A DNA stretch of 64,000 bases, from positions 992,001 to 1,056,000 of the forward strand of contig NZ_CP017014.1 in NCBI RefSeq assembly GCF_001767395.1. The letters are read 5' to 3'. How positions within the stretch are numbered: position 1 is the first letter of the stretch; each line of letters starts with the position of its first letter. Position numbers and translations under genes: made by a program. Shown piece by piece: positions 8,609 to 17,752 of the stretch. This stretch comes from Rhodococcus sp. WMMA185. GTDB lineage: Bacteria; Actinomycetota; Actinomycetes; Mycobacteriales; Mycobacteriaceae. The notes below the pieces were generated by a model that saw only the letters and a list, made by a program, of their open reading frames with translations, was not told the origin of the DNA and searched no databases.

Positions 8609-9457
8609 GTGAGGAACATCTTGGTGACTGGAGCGCATGGGCAGTTGGGTCGGCAACTCCTCCGCCGCGCCGCGGAAGCTGGAATCGCAGTCCGAGGCGT
8701 GGGCTCGGGCGAGCTCGACATCACCGACCGCGGCGCTGTGGATGCGCACGTCGAAAGTGGTTCCGTGGTGATCAACTGCGCTGCTTACACTGCGGTGGAC
8801 GCCGCCGAGGCCGACGAGGAAGCCGCCCGAGCGGTCAACGAGACCGGGCCTTCGATTCTGGCGGGAACGTGTGCCCGTGTGGGCGCCAGGCTGATTCACG
8901 TCTCCACCGATTACGTTTTCTCCGGGGACGCGGACGCTCCCTATGACGTGGATGCGCCGACAGGTCCCGCGACGGTCTACGGGCGCACCAAATTGGCTGG
9001 TGAAAGGGCTGTTCACGCCGCGCTTCCGTCCGCGCACGTCGTTCGCACCGCCTGGGTCTACACGGGCGTCGGCTCCGACTTCGTCGCCACAATGCTCCGG
9101 CTCGAGCGCGAACGCGACACGGTCGATGTGGTGGACGATCAGGTAGGTTCGCCGACTTACGCGGGCGACTTGGCCGGAGCGTTGCTCGAATTGGCCTGTC
9201 GCAGCGATGTCGCGGCGCCGATCCTCCACGCCACGAATTCCGGTGTCGCCAGCTGGTTCGACCTCGCGCGCGCGGTGTTCGAAGAGGTCGGCGCCGATCC
9301 GAATCGAGTGCGCCCGTGCACGAGCGCCCAGTTCCCCCGGCCGGCACCGCGGCCTGCGTTCTCGGTCCTGTCCGGCAACTCGTGGGTGCGAGCCGGTCTG
9401 ACTCCGCCCAGGACCTGGCGAGAGGCATTGCATACGGCCCTGGATGCGGTGGTGTGA
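8609..9457 (+). CDS. rmlD: dTDP-4-dehydrorhamnose reductase (RmlD)
   Basis: A 282-residue extended SDR enzyme that makes dTDP-L-rhamnose by NAD(P)H reduction of dTDP-4-keto-L-rhamnose. The nucleotide-binding motif is VTGAHGQLGRQLL (residues 5-17). NCAAYTAVDAAEADE, STDYVFSGD and the catalytic YGRTK are all present. Rhamnose is the linker sugar between peptidoglycan and arabinogalactan. The next gene, wbbL, uses this product. Start is GTG 8609, reading VRNILVTGA; longer in-frame starts run into the divergent LCP gene. Confidence 0.93.
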   Translation: MRNILVTGAHGQLGRQLLRRAAEAGIAVRGVGSGELDITDRGAVDAHVESGSVVINCAAYTAVDAAEADEEAARAVNETGPSILAGTCARVGARLIHVSTDYVFSGDADAPYDVDAPTGPATVYGRTKLAGERAVHAALPSAHVVRTAWVYTGVGSDFVATMLRLERERDTVDVVDDQVGSPTYAGDLAGALLELACRSDVAAPILHATNSGVASWFDLARAVFEEVGADPNRVRPCTSAQFPRPAPRPAFSVLSGNSWVRAGLTPPRTWREALHTALDAVV

Positions 9458-9478
9458 GGGGGCTGCGGCGGTAGCGGC

Positions 9479-9484
9479 TACGCT
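9479..9484 (+). promoter_or_regulatory. Candidate -10 element (TACGCT) for wbbL
   Basis: TACGCT followed by six bases and GTG 9491. This suggests wbbL has its own leaderless promoter inside the rmlD-wbbL-manB cluster. Confidence 0.45.
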
Positions 9485-9490
9485 GTTCCG

Positions 9491-10390
9491 GTGAGTTCGA
9501 AGCTGGCCGTGGTGACGGTGACCTATTCGCCAGGCGAGCATCTGGAGCATTTCCTGGCCACTCTCGCCGACGCGACGAAGGAAGATCCGCAGGTCGTCAT
9601 TGCCGACAACGGGTCGACGGACGGCGCTCCCGAGGCCGCGGACGAGGCGAACGAGCACGTGCGCCTGCTGCGAACCGGCGGGAACATCGGCTACGGCGGC
9701 GCCATCAACAGGGCGGTGGCGGAGATCGACGACGAGATCGAGTTCGTCGTCGTCGCCAATCCGGATGTTCGCTGGGCGCCTGGATCGATAGACGTTCTCC
9801 TCGCGGCGGCCGAGCGTTGGCCGCGGGCCGGGGCGCTGGGGCCGCTCGTTCGAGAGCCCGACGGAAGCATCTACCCGTCGGCTCGTCAGGTGCCCGACCT
9901 CGTGTCGGGCGCCGGGCACGCCATTCTCGGTACGGTGTGGCCGTCCAATCCGTGGACGGCAGCGTACCGCCAGGAGAACGAAGGCGTCAGCGAGCGCTCG
10001 GTCGGGTGGCTTTCGGGATCGTGTCTGCTGATGCGCCGTGCGGCTTTCGACTCGGTGAATGGGTTCGACTCCCGCTACTTCATGTACATGGAAGACGTCG
10101 ATCTCGGCGACCGTCTGGGCCGAGCCGGGTGGCTCAATGTCTACGTGCCGTCCGCGGAAGTTACCCACGCCAAGGGGCACGCGGCGGGCAAGCACCCGGA
10201 ACTGATGTTGCCCGCTCATCACGAGAGCGCGTACCGCTTCCAGGCGGATCGACACCCCCATCGGTGGCAGGCGCCTTTGAGATTGGCTCTTCGGATCGGG
10301 TTGGCCCTGCGGTCGAGGATCGCGGTCGCTTCGGCGGTTCGGGAACGGCGCAGGAGCGGGAACACGGGGGGAACGAATCATGGCAACTGA
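9491..10390 (+). CDS. wbbL: GT2 rhamnosyltransferase (WbbL-type)
   Basis: A 299-residue family 2 glycosyltransferase. Motifs include VTVTYSPGEHLEHF, ADNGSTDGAPEAA (nucleotide-sugar site), NIGYGGAINRA, VVANPDVRWAPGS (metal-binding region) and FMYMEDVDLGDR (ED acceptor and base motif). By family and position between rmlD and manB it should transfer rhamnose from dTDP-rhamnose to decaprenyl-PP-GlcNAc, the arabinogalactan linkage step. It overlaps manB by 11 bases. No membrane helix is evident, so it is probably peripheral at the inner face of the membrane. Confidence 0.9.
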   Translation: MSSKLAVVTVTYSPGEHLEHFLATLADATKEDPQVVIADNGSTDGAPEAADEANEHVRLLRTGGNIGYGGAINRAVAEIDDEIEFVVVANPDVRWAPGSIDVLLAAAERWPRAGALGPLVREPDGSIYPSARQVPDLVSGAGHAILGTVWPSNPWTAAYRQENEGVSERSVGWLSGSCLLMRRAAFDSVNGFDSRYFMYMEDVDLGDRLGRAGWLNVYVPSAEVTHAKGHAAGKHPELMLPAHHESAYRFQADRHPHRWQAPLRLALRIGLALRSRIAVASAVRERRRSGNTGGTNHGN

Positions 10391-11495
10391 GAAGAAGACT
10401 GACGCAGTGAAAATGACCGATGCAGTGAAGGCGACCGATGCGGTGGTGTTGGTCGGCGGCAAGGGGACGAGGCTTCGTCCACTGACGTTGTCGGCGCCCA
10501 AACCCATGCTGCCCACGGCGGGCCTTCCGTTCCTCCAGCATCTGCTCGCACGTATCGAAGCGGCCGGGATCAAGCACGTTGTGCTCGGAACATCCTTCAA
10601 GGCTGAGGTTTTCGAGGACTACTTCGGCGACGGATCCGGTCTCGGCCTCGAGATCGACTACGTCACCGAAACCGAACCGCTCGGCACCGGTGGTGGAATC
10701 CGGAACGTGTTGCCGAAGCTGCGCGGCGACAATGCCATGGTCTTCAACGGCGACGTACTCGGGGGCACCGATCTCGGCGCCGTCCTCGACACCCATACGA
10801 CCCATGACGCCGACGTCACACTGCATCTCGTGCGGGTTGAAGACCCCCGAGCGTTCGGCTGCGTTCCTACCGATTCGGACGGTCGGGTCACCGCATTCCT
10901 CGAGAAGACCCAGGATCCGCCGACCGATCAGATCAACGCCGGATGCTACGTATTCAAGCGTGAAATCATCGAGCAGATCCCCGAGGGTCGCGCGGTGTCG
11001 GTGGAACGAGAGGTATTTCCTTCGCTGCTGGCACGTGACGCGCGCCTTTTCGGCTATGTCGACTCGTCATATTGGCGCGACATGGGCACACCCGAGGACT
11101 TCGTGCGCGGTTCGGCGGACCTGGTCCGTGGCATCGCCCCGTCTCCGGCACTCGACGGGCCTCGTGGCGAGTCGCTCGTTCACTCGGGTGCCGGCGTCGC
11201 ACCGGGCGCGCTGGTGATCGGTGGAACGGTCGTCGGTCGTGGCGCCGAAGTGGGCGCCGGCGCACGTCTCGACGGTGCCGTGCTGTTCGATGGCGCGGTG
11301 GTCGAGGCCGGGGCCACGGTGGAACGTTCCATCATCGGGTTCGGCGCGCGGATCGGGCCGCGTGCGCTCGTGCGCGACGCCGTAATCGGCGATGGAGCCG
11401 ACGTCGGAGCCCGGTGCGAACTTCTCCGCGGCGCACGGGTGTGGCCGGGTGTGACACTGCCGGACGGCGGGGTCAGGTTCAGTACCGACGTCTGA
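10380..11495 (+). CDS. manB: Mannose-1-phosphate guanylyltransferase (ManB/MpgA type)
   Basis: A 371-residue nucleotidyltransferase. The catalytic signature GGKGTRLRPLTLSAPKPMLP begins near residue 24. The sugar-nucleotide domain includes FNGDVLGG and FLEKTQDPPTDQINAGCYVF. The C-terminal third has the hexapeptide repeats of a left-handed beta helix. It makes GDP-mannose (mannose-1-phosphate plus GTP) for phosphatidylinositol mannosides and lipoglycans. The first 22 residues are three repeats of KxTDAV placed just before the catalytic loop; this looks like a recent expansion. The paralogous activity could be glucose-1-phosphate-directed, but the rmlD-wbbL-manB order favours GDP-mannose. Confidence 0.85.
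   Translation: MATEKKTDAVKMTDAVKATDAVVLVGGKGTRLRPLTLSAPKPMLPTAGLPFLQHLLARIEAAGIKHVVLGTSFKAEVFEDYFGDGSGLGLEIDYVTETEPLGTGGGIRNVLPKLRGDNAMVFNGDVLGGTDLGAVLDTHTTHDADVTLHLVRVEDPRAFGCVPTDSDGRVTAFLEKTQDPPTDQINAGCYVFKREIIEQIPEGRAVSVEREVFPSLLARDARLFGYVDSSYWRDMGTPEDFVRGSADLVRGIAPSPALDGPRGESLVHSGAGVAPGALVIGGTVVGRGAEVGAGARLDGAVLFDGAVVEAGATVERSIIGFGARIGPRALVRDAVIGDGADVGARCELLRGARVWPGVTLPDGGVRFSTDV
10392..10445 (+). repeat. 3 x 18-bp in-frame tandem repeat (KxTDAV) in manB
   Basis: Units 10392-10409, 10410-10427 and 10428-10445 encode KKTDAV, KMTDAV and KATDAV at the N-terminus of ManB. Confidence 0.85.
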
Positions 11496-11519
11496 CCCGG
11501 CAGGAGCGCGATTTCTGTA

Positions 11520-12068
11520 CTAGCGCAATCCGGCGAGATACACGAGGCGATCGATCGTCGCCTTCTCGGCCAGCGGCGGTAGTTCCTCCACCGGCCACCA
11601 GCGCAGGTCCGTCGATTCGGAACTCCGCACGACTTGTGAGTTTCGGCGTGCCCGGACCAGGAACCGGAGGTCCAGATGCCGGGTGGGCCGGCCGAGAGAG
11701 CACGTGATCGGGTGCGTGTGTGCGGACAGCAGTTCGGGATCGATCCGTAGATCGGCGATTCCCGACTCCTCGCGGGCCTCTCGTAGTGCGGCGTCGACGA
11801 CGGTGTCGTCGGAAGGCTCACAGTGCCCGCCCAGCTGGATCCAACGCCCGACCTTCGGATGCAGGGTGAGAAGCACATGGCGCCCTCCCTCGTCCAGAAC
11901 GAGGGAGGACGCGGTGATGTGCCCGGGTTCGTGATCACGCAGGCATCCGAGAGGTGCCGATTCGAGAAACGCCAGCATTGTGTGGCGCAGCGATTCGTCG
12001 TTCTCGTCGAGGGTCTTCCAGCCCACGAGGGCAGCTATCGCGGAGCGGTGCAGCGATTCGGCGCTCAT
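11520..12068 (-). CDS. NUDIX hydrolase
   Basis: A 182-residue protein with a complete NUDIX box at about residues 79-101 (GGHCEP, then REAREESGI), matching Gx5Ex7REUxEExGU. NUDIX enzymes cleave nucleoside diphosphates linked to another moiety; the substrate cannot be read from sequence. It starts ten bases after the fbiB stop on the same strand, so fbiA-fbiB-nudix probably form one operon. Mycobacterial NUDIX genes occur in the same place (Rv3259/fbi neighbourhood varies). A link to F420 or flavin turnover is possible but only inferred. Confidence 0.82.
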   Translation of the reverse strand: MSAESLHRSAIAALVGWKTLDENDESLRHTMLAFLESAPLGCLRDHEPGHITASSLVLDEGGRHVLLTLHPKVGRWIQLGGHCEPSDDTVVDAALREAREESGIADLRIDPELLSAHTHPITCSLGRPTRHLDLRFLVRARRNSQVVRSSESTDLRWWPVEELPPLAEKATIDRLVYLAGLR

Positions 12069-12078
12069 TGCCCGGTGG

Positions 12079-13443
12079 TCACCTTTCGATCAGTGCATCG
12101 GCCGGATCGACGGCCTCCCTAGGCGAGAGCGGGTCGAGCGGATGCCCGATTGCGATGGCACCGAGAGGTTGCCACGGGGCGGGCAGGTCGAGCACGTCAC
12201 GGACGACGTCAGCGGCGAAGATGGTCGATCCGATCCAACAGCTACCGACCCCCTTGGTGGCCAACGAGACCAGAAGCCCCTGAACTGCCGCGCCCACAGC
12301 GACCGTGAACATCGTGGACTCCGCGGCCTGCCTGCGCGAGTCGGGGTAGGTGTGGGCGCCGTCGGGAACGCAAAACGGAATGATGACCTCAGGCGCGTCG
12401 AGAAGGATGTTCCCGCGAGCCACACGTGCCTCGATGGCCTCGGAACCAAGGCCATCCGATGCCAGGTCACGGCACCACAGCTCGCGCATCCGGGTCAGCA
12501 ATTCGTCACGGACGTCACGAGTGCGGATCCATACGAAGCGGACGGGGCGAGTGTGATGCGGCGCGGGGGCTGTGAGCGCTTCCGAGATCGACGTCCGAAT
12601 CGTAGCCGGGTCCACCCGTTCGTCGGAGAACTGCCGGATCGAGCGCCTCAACAGGAGCGCCTCGGACCGGCCTCGTTCCAGAGACTCGGCAGTGCCGAGC
12701 CAGAACAGGTCCTCGGGTCCGCGACGGATGAGATCCTGTGCGCTCGACTGGTCATCGGTGAGTTCGAGTCCACGAACCACCGCGACGGGCACGCCACCGA
12801 GTTTGCCCTTCACAAGGTCACCTGCTGCGGCGATCTCGTCGGCGATCGCGACCTCGGTCACGAGTAGTTCATTGCCTTGGCTGTCGCGTGCACCTGTGTA
12901 CGCATGCAGGACGGGAAGACCTGCCGCGCCGATGGCGGCATCGATCTGGCCGTTGCGCCATGCGCGCCCCATGGTGTCGGTGACTACAACCGAAACTGTG
13001 ATGCCGAGCGCGGCGGCGATCGAGTCACGGAGCGTGCGCGCGCTCGAATCCGGATCCTCAGGCAGCAGAGCCAGTTCGGAGCCGTCTACATTCGAACCGT
13101 CGATGCCCGACGCCGCCTGGACGATCCCGAGGCGGTTCTCGGTGATGAGGGTCCGCCCCTTTCGTGCCAGGACGCGGACGGCCTCCTGATCGATGAGACG
13201 ACGGCGTGCGGCATCGCGTTCTTCAGGGTCGGTGGGGGAGATCACGATTCTGCCCTCGACCTTCGAGAAGACCTTGCTGGTGACAACAAGGACGTCACCG
13301 TCCCGCAGCCACGGAGCGGCTTCGACGATCGCCGCTCCGAGATCGTCGCCGGGCCGGAACTCGGGCAGACCCGTGACGGGCAGTATCTCGATAGAGCGAC
13401 CGGGTGCGTGGTCGAGTGGATGTGGACGCGCGGCTTCAGTCAC
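12079..13443 (-). CDS. fbiB: Coenzyme F420:L-glutamate ligase, bifunctional FbiB
   Basis: A 454-residue two-domain enzyme. The N-terminal CofE-like domain (about 1-245; [40 protein letters not shown]) adds glutamates to F420-0. The C-terminal nitroreductase-like FMN domain (about 250-454; [31 protein letters not shown]) reduces dehydro-F420-0. GTG 13443 overlaps the fbiA stop by four bases (GTGA), so translation is coupled. Full length is normal for actinobacterial FbiB. F420 then serves reductases across the cell. Confidence 0.94.
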   Translation of the reverse strand: MTEAARPHPLDHAPGRSIEILPVTGLPEFRPGDDLGAAIVEAAPWLRDGDVLVVTSKVFSKVEGRIVISPTDPEERDAARRRLIDQEAVRVLARKGRTLITENRLGIVQAASGIDGSNVDGSELALLPEDPDSSARTLRDSIAAALGITVSVVVTDTMGRAWRNGQIDAAIGAAGLPVLHAYTGARDSQGNELLVTEVAIADEIAAAGDLVKGKLGGVPVAVVRGLELTDDQSSAQDLIRRGPEDLFWLGTAESLERGRSEALLLRRSIRQFSDERVDPATIRTSISEALTAPAPHHTRPVRFVWIRTRDVRDELLTRMRELWCRDLASDGLGSEAIEARVARGNILLDAPEVIIPFCVPDGAHTYPDSRRQAAESTMFTVAVGAAVQGLLVSLATKGVGSCWIGSTIFAADVVRDVLDLPAPWQPLGAIAIGHPLDPLSPREAVDPADALIER

Positions 13444-14405
13444 AGCGAAACCTCCGCGATATCGAAAGCGGCGCGGACCATCTCGGCCGTTGCGCCGGGG
13501 TCGGTCATGATGAGGGGCACACTTCGCACCGTCACGCCGGGAACCTCCGCGGTGTCGGTCTCGTGGACGAGCCAGCCATCGAGGATCCCGGTTGCACTGC
13601 GGGACCCGTAATAGCGGCCGATCGCCTCGGCGGACGTCTCGACGCTGATGACCTCCAGGCATTCGTCGGCCATGCCGCGCAACGGTCTTCCGCCGATGAT
13701 CGGCGAGACCCCGACGACCTTCGCCGAAGTTGTGCGCAGCGCGCCACGGATTCCGGGAATCGCCAGGATCGCGCCGATACTGACGACGGGATTGGACGGG
13801 GCGAGTAGGACGATGTCGGCAGACTCGATCGCCTCGAGCACCCCGGGTGCCGGCGCGGCCTGCTCGGCGCCGATGTTCGCGAAGCTGTGCGTTGGCACCT
13901 GGGCGCGGTGGCGCACCCACCATTCCTGGAAGTGGATCGCGCGCTGTTCGCCGTCCGCGGGATCTGTGATCACGACGTGAGTTTCGCTGCGGTCGTCGGT
14001 GACGGGCAGCAGGGTGACGCCCGGTTGCCACCGGTTGCACAGTGCCTCGGTGACCGCCGACAGCGGATAGCCGGTGCGAAGCATCTGCGTCCTGATCAGA
14101 TGCGTGGCGATATCGCGGTCACCGAGCCCGAACCAGTCGGGCTTTGCGCCATAGGCGGCGAGTTCTTCTTTGGCACTCCATGTTTCGCCCGCATGGCCCC
14201 AGCCGCGCTCGGTGTCGATGCCACCACCTAGGGTGTACATGCACGTATCGAGGTCGGGACAGATCCGGAGGCCGTGCATCCAGACGTCGTCACCGACATT
14301 GACGACCGCTGTGATGCGGTGCACCGCATCGGTACCGAGCAGTTTGAGAACTCCTTGCAGGAATCGGGCCCCGCCGACGCCGCCAACCAATACAGTCACC
14401 TTCAC
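13440..14405 (-). CDS. fbiA: Phosphoenolpyruvate/2-phospho-L-lactate transferase (FbiA)
   Basis: A 321-residue CofD-family enzyme that joins Fo to the three-carbon phosphate unit to make (dehydro-)F420-0. The N-terminal [18 protein letters not shown] is the family signature; [23 protein letters not shown] and [13 protein letters not shown] line the active site. GTG 14405 is chosen because TAGGCT lies seven bases upstream and the protein then starts at the conserved strand. It is first in the fbiA-fbiB-nudix operon and divergent from whiB2. Confidence 0.94.
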   Translation of the reverse strand: MKVTVLVGGVGGARFLQGVLKLLGTDAVHRITAVVNVGDDVWMHGLRICPDLDTCMYTLGGGIDTERGWGHAGETWSAKEELAAYGAKPDWFGLGDRDIATHLIRTQMLRTGYPLSAVTEALCNRWQPGVTLLPVTDDRSETHVVITDPADGEQRAIHFQEWWVRHRAQVPTHSFANIGAEQAAPAPGVLEAIESADIVLLAPSNPVVSIGAILAIPGIRGALRTTSAKVVGVSPIIGGRPLRGMADECLEVISVETSAEAIGRYYGSRSATGILDGWLVHETDTAEVPGVTVRSVPLIMTDPGATAEMVRAAFDIAEVSL

Positions 14406-14412
14406 GGTAGAA

Positions 14413-14418
14413 AGCCTA
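14413..14418 (-). promoter_or_regulatory. Candidate -10 element (TAGGCT) for fbiA
   Basis: TAGGCT on the minus strand followed by seven bases and GTG 14405. No Shine-Dalgarno is visible, so the fbi operon may be leaderless. Confidence 0.5.
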
Positions 14419-14501
14419 GGCGGTGGCCGAAGGCTGGCTGTGGGCTGCATCCCGATGGCGATTTCGGGGCCGCAAATAGTAATCGACTTTTTCCATTCCG
14501 C

Positions 14502-14530
14502 TTGACCGCGACACGCTGGCCGTGTCTAAT
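14502..14530 (+). promoter_or_regulatory. SigA-type promoter for whiB2
   Basis: TTGACC (14502-14507), a 17-base spacer and TCTAAT (14525-14530). Each hexamer matches the SigA consensus at five of six positions. The predicted start near 14537 gives a leader of about 145 bases. That leader contains a 6-bp hairpin (ATGTTC 14616-14621 with GAACAT 14630-14635) and two TTCGAA copies. Confidence 0.5.
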
Positions 14531-14681
14531 CACAAATATGTCATTCTGACGTTGTGGGGGTGGGGATCACTTGCGGCGGACTCGATTCGAATCTCTTTTC
14601 GAACGAATGGCAGGAATGTTCGGTTCGGGGAACATGATCAATCGAAATTTTCTGCGCTATCACAGGTGAGGAGGCGGAGCG

Positions 14682-15149
14682 ATGCCCAATGAGCAGATCG
14701 AGTCGGAGACTCGCGCAAGCACAGTAAGCGACGAACCGCAGACCATTTCCGAAGCAAGCGCCGTAGGTGGCGCCTATGCTCGAGAAGTCTGTGTGCCACA
14801 AGGCAATGATGAAGAAGGCAATGTGACTGAACTTCCTGTGCGTGAACTTGTCGCCCAGGAGGTAGAGCCGGTAGACACCCGCCCGGTGCTGAGCCTGGTG
14901 ACCGGCTTCGACGAATTGTTCGACAGCATCGAGGACCAGTGGCAGGAACGCGCACTGTGTGCGCAGACCGACCCCGAGGCCTTCTTCCCCGAGAAGGGTG
15001 GCTCCACCAGGGAAGCAAAGCGAATCTGCTTGGGCTGCGAGGTGCGGGACGAATGCCTCGAGTATGCGCTGTCCAATGACGAGCGGTTCGGCATCTGGGG
15101 AGGCATGTCCGAGCGGGAGCGCCGGCGCCTGAAGCGGGGGATTGTGTAG
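14682..15149 (+). CDS. whiB2: WhiB-family iron-sulfur regulator (WhiB2-like)
   Basis: A 155-residue protein. The C-terminal 85 residues are a WhiB domain with four cysteines (ALCAQTD; ICLGCEVRDEC), the GIWGG turn and the basic tail RERRRLKRG that contacts DNA. It should bind a [4Fe-4S] cluster and work with SigA; WhiB2 controls septation and division in mycobacteria. The N-terminal 70 residues are acidic and not conserved in style. ATG 14682 has a strong Shine-Dalgarno (GAGGAGG); GTG 14823 would give the mycobacterial length. Divergent from fbiA, as in mycobacteria. Confidence 0.88.
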   Translation: MPNEQIESETRASTVSDEPQTISEASAVGGAYAREVCVPQGNDEEGNVTELPVRELVAQEVEPVDTRPVLSLVTGFDELFDSIEDQWQERALCAQTDPEAFFPEKGGSTREAKRICLGCEVRDECLEYALSNDERFGIWGGMSERERRRLKRGIV

Positions 15150-15641
15150 TCAGTCCTCATCGCCCGGCATGTCCGGGTCGATTGCCTCGGGTTCGACCTG
15201 CAGGTAAGTGCTTACCTGCTGCACGAGCACCTCGTGCACCAAATCCGTGAGGTCGTCGGTGTCCTTGGCTCGCTGTTCCAACGGCCGCCGGAAAAGTACT
15301 ATTCGAGCCCGCGTCGTGGCCCCGTGTCGATCGACGCCAGCGGGTATCAGCCGTGACAGCGGCACGGGACCGTCCGCTACGACTTCGGCCGGCCAGTTCA
15401 CCGAATCAGGATCAAGCGCGTGAATCTTCGGCACCTCGTCCACGGCAATGTCGAGTTTCGTCAGACCCTCGCGCCAGAGTGCGTCGATCGGCGCGAAGGC
15501 GTCGAGAACCACGAGGTCGAACTTCTCTGCACGGCTTCGACGAGCGGGTACGTCGGGAGGGTAAACGGATCCGCGAATTCCACGTCCCCGTCGGTCGACG
15601 GATCGGGTGGTCACAGGACGTCTGCGTCGTGCTCGGGACAT
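15150..15641 (-). CDS. Metallopeptidase-family protein with altered HExxH motif
   Basis: A 163-residue protein of the zincin-like family found between whiB2 and the DUF3499 gene (Rv3259 position). It has FDLVVLDAFAPIDALWREGL, LDIAVDEVPKI and LVHEVLVQQVSTYLQV. Family members elsewhere carry HExxH; here the motif reads HEVLV, so the second histidine is missing and zinc hydrolysis is doubtful. The N-terminal 38 residues are Arg-rich and may be disordered. ATG 15641 is the only upstream start with a plausible fit. It ends directly against the whiB2 stop. Confidence 0.75.
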   Translation of the reverse strand: MSRARRRRPVTTRSVDRRGRGIRGSVYPPDVPARRSRAEKFDLVVLDAFAPIDALWREGLTKLDIAVDEVPKIHALDPDSVNWPAEVVADGPVPLSRLIPAGVDRHGATTRARIVLFRRPLEQRAKDTDDLTDLVHEVLVQQVSTYLQVEPEAIDPDMPGDED

Positions 15642-15706
15642 GAGCCGACATTACGACAGCCACGCGCTTTCGGTGTGTCCGAGTAGGTGTCCGGGCGTGG
15701 TGGGGT

Positions 15707-15712
15707 TAGGCT
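15707..15712 (+). promoter_or_regulatory. Candidate -10 element (TAGGCT) for the DUF3499 gene
   Basis: TAGGCT eight bases before GTG 15721; supports that start over longer in-frame ones. Confidence 0.42.
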
Positions 15713-15720
15713 CCCTAGCT

Positions 15721-16113
15721 GTGAGATCTCTGCGTAGGTGTTGTCGACCCGGGTGTAAGAACCCTGCAGTCGCCACACTTACGTACGTCTACTCGGACTC
15801 AACCGCGGTCGTCGGACCACTTGCCACGGTCGAGGAACCCCATTCGTGGGATCTTTGCGAAAGGCATGCGTCGCGGATCACCGCGCCCAAAGGTTGGGAA
15901 CTGGTTCGATACGAGGGTGGATTTTCGTCGAGCACCCCGGATGAAGACGATTTGACTGCGTTGGCGGAAGCCGTGCGGGAAGCCGGCCTCGGCGACCGCG
16001 GGCGCAGCGAAGCAACCTCGGCGAGCGAGGACCGCGGTGCGACCGCGCGCCCCAGTCCGGTACGGACCGGTCGTCGCGGCCACCTGCGAGTTCTTCCCGA
16101 CCCTGCCAATTGA
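15721..16113 (+). CDS. DUF3499 protein
   Basis: A 130-residue protein conserved beside the phosphomannomutase gene in actinobacteria (Rv3258c position). Cysteines RCCRPGCKNPAVATLTYVY and a downstream WDLCERHA suggest a small zinc ribbon at the N-terminus. The C-terminal 50 residues are charged and low in complexity. The function is unknown; the constant link with pmmA hints at a role tied to mannose metabolism or its regulation, but this is inference only. GTG 15721 gives the start VRSLRRCCR. Confidence 0.78.
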   Translation: MRSLRRCCRPGCKNPAVATLTYVYSDSTAVVGPLATVEEPHSWDLCERHASRITAPKGWELVRYEGGFSSSTPDEDDLTALAEAVREAGLGDRGRSEATSASEDRGATARPSPVRTGRRGHLRVLPDPAN

Positions 16114-16250
16114 GGATCTTCGACTGCACGGTGGGCCCCGTTGGGACATTCTGTAGCACCGGCGTTCGAGTATCGCCCAAGTATGTGGAACCCAGGCATG
16201 CGGAGCCTAGGTACTAGGCTTGCGCCAGCATTGGTGCTCGAAAAGGAGAG

Positions 16251-17627
16251 ATGAGAGAAGTGGCGCGATCTGCCGAGTCCGTACATGCCGCGATCAAGGC
16301 CTACGACGTGCGGGGTGTTGTCGGTGAACTCATCGATGCCGCGTTCGTACAGGACGTCGGTGGGGCATTCGCGCGACTCGTTCGTCAGGAGGGCGCCGAG
16401 AAGGTCGTCATCGGCCACGACATGCGTGCGTCCTCTCCCGGGTTGGCGCGAGCTTTCGCGGACGGTGTCATCGCGCAGGGCCTCGATGTCGTCCTCATCG
16501 GCCTGGCATCCACCGATCAGCTGTACTTCGCGTCTGGATTGTTCGACTGCCCCGGCGCCATGTTCACGGCGAGCCACAACCCCGCGGAGTACAACGGCAT
16601 CAAGCTGTGTCGCGCCGGGGCCAAACCGGTAGGTCAGGAGACAGGTCTGCGTGCGGTGGCCGCCGAGGTCATCGATGGGGTGCCCGAATACGACGGCGCC
16701 CCCGGCACGGTGTCGGAACAGGACGTCCTCGAGCAGTATGCGAGCTTCGTTCGAGGCTTGGTGAATCTGTCCGATCTGCGTCGACTGAGGGTCGCCGTCG
16801 ACGCAGGCAACGGAATGGGCGGGCACACCGTGCCAGCGGTGTTCGCGCCGATGCCAGTGGACCTCGAACCGCTCTATTTCGAACTCGACGGCACGTTTCC
16901 CAACCACGAGGCCAATCCGCTGGACCCGGCCAACATCGTGGACTTGCAGCGACATGTGCGCGAGACGGGTGCCGACATCGGTCTTGCATTCGACGGCGAC
17001 GCGGACCGTTGCTTCGTGGTCGACGAACTCGGAAACCCGGTGCCGCCGTCCGCCGTGACGGCTCTCGTGGCCGAACGTGAACTTGCCAAGGAACCCGGAG
17101 CGACGGTCATCTACAACCTCATCACCTCACGGTCGGTTCCGGAATTGGTGACCGAGCTGGGCGGGCAGCCGGTGCGCACGCGGGTGGGGCACTCATTCAT
17201 CAAGCAGCAGATGTCGGAGACCGGCGCGATCTTCGGCGGTGAACACTCTGCGCACTACTACTTCCGTGACTTCTGGGGCGCAGACTCGGGCATGCTCGCC
17301 GCGCTGCATGTCCTGGCCGCGTTGGGTGAGCAAGACCAGCCGCTGTCGGTGATGATGGCGAAGTATCAGCGGTACGCGGCGTCGGGGGAGATCAACTCGA
17401 CTGTCGAGGACGCCAACGATCGCACCTCCGCCGTGGTCTCCGCCTTTGCCGACCGTACCGTCGACGTGGATCGACTCGACGGGGTCACTGTGGAGATGGA
17501 AGATGCGGCCTGGTTCAACCTGCGGGCCTCGAACACCGAACCTCTGCTGCGACTAAATGTGGAAGCGCGTACCACCGAAGACGTAGATGCACTCGTTACC
17601 GAGATATTGGGTATCGTCCGAGCTTGA
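16251..17627 (+). CDS. pmmA: Phosphomannomutase/phosphoglucomutase
   Basis: A 458-residue alpha-D-phosphohexomutase that interconverts mannose-6-phosphate and mannose-1-phosphate, feeding GDP-mannose synthesis. The phosphoserine loop is MFTASHNPAEYNG, the metal loop is AFDGDADRCF, the sugar loop is GEHSAHYYF and the phosphate-binding loop is RASNTEPLLRLNVE. All four domains are present. It leads the pmmA-tobH-manA set. ATG 16251 follows AAAAGGAGAG, a clear Shine-Dalgarno. Confidence 0.93.
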   Translation: MREVARSAESVHAAIKAYDVRGVVGELIDAAFVQDVGGAFARLVRQEGAEKVVIGHDMRASSPGLARAFADGVIAQGLDVVLIGLASTDQLYFASGLFDCPGAMFTASHNPAEYNGIKLCRAGAKPVGQETGLRAVAAEVIDGVPEYDGAPGTVSEQDVLEQYASFVRGLVNLSDLRRLRVAVDAGNGMGGHTVPAVFAPMPVDLEPLYFELDGTFPNHEANPLDPANIVDLQRHVRETGADIGLAFDGDADRCFVVDELGNPVPPSAVTALVAERELAKEPGATVIYNLITSRSVPELVTELGGQPVRTRVGHSFIKQQMSETGAIFGGEHSAHYYFRDFWGADSGMLAALHVLAALGEQDQPLSVMMAKYQRYAASGEINSTVEDANDRTSAVVSAFADRTVDVDRLDGVTVEMEDAAWFNLRASNTEPLLRLNVEARTTEDVDALVTEILGIVRA

Positions 17628-17666
17628 CTGCCATAGTTGGTAGCAGGAGATTCCGGCGCTGAAGAG

Positions 17667-17730
17667 AACATGGCCGACACCGAATACGGACTACACCGAA
17701 CGCGGCCGGCACCGAACATGGCCGGCACTG
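17667..17730 (+). repeat. 4 x 16-bp imperfect tandem repeat upstream of tobH
   Basis: Units start at 17667, 17683, 17699 and 17715, each of the type AACNNGGCCGGCACCG (unit 2 is most diverged). They fill about half of the 125-base gap between pmmA and tobH. A purine run (AAAGAAAGAAAGAGG) follows and may serve as a ribosome site. Confidence 0.75.
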
Positions 17731-17752
17731 AAAGAAAGAAAGAGGGTGCGGT

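Noticed and set aside
8552-10600. 682-codon minus-strand ORF across rmlD, wbbL and manB
   Set aside because: Antisense shadow of three recognised enzymes; composition is Arg/His/Pro-rich as expected from such frames.
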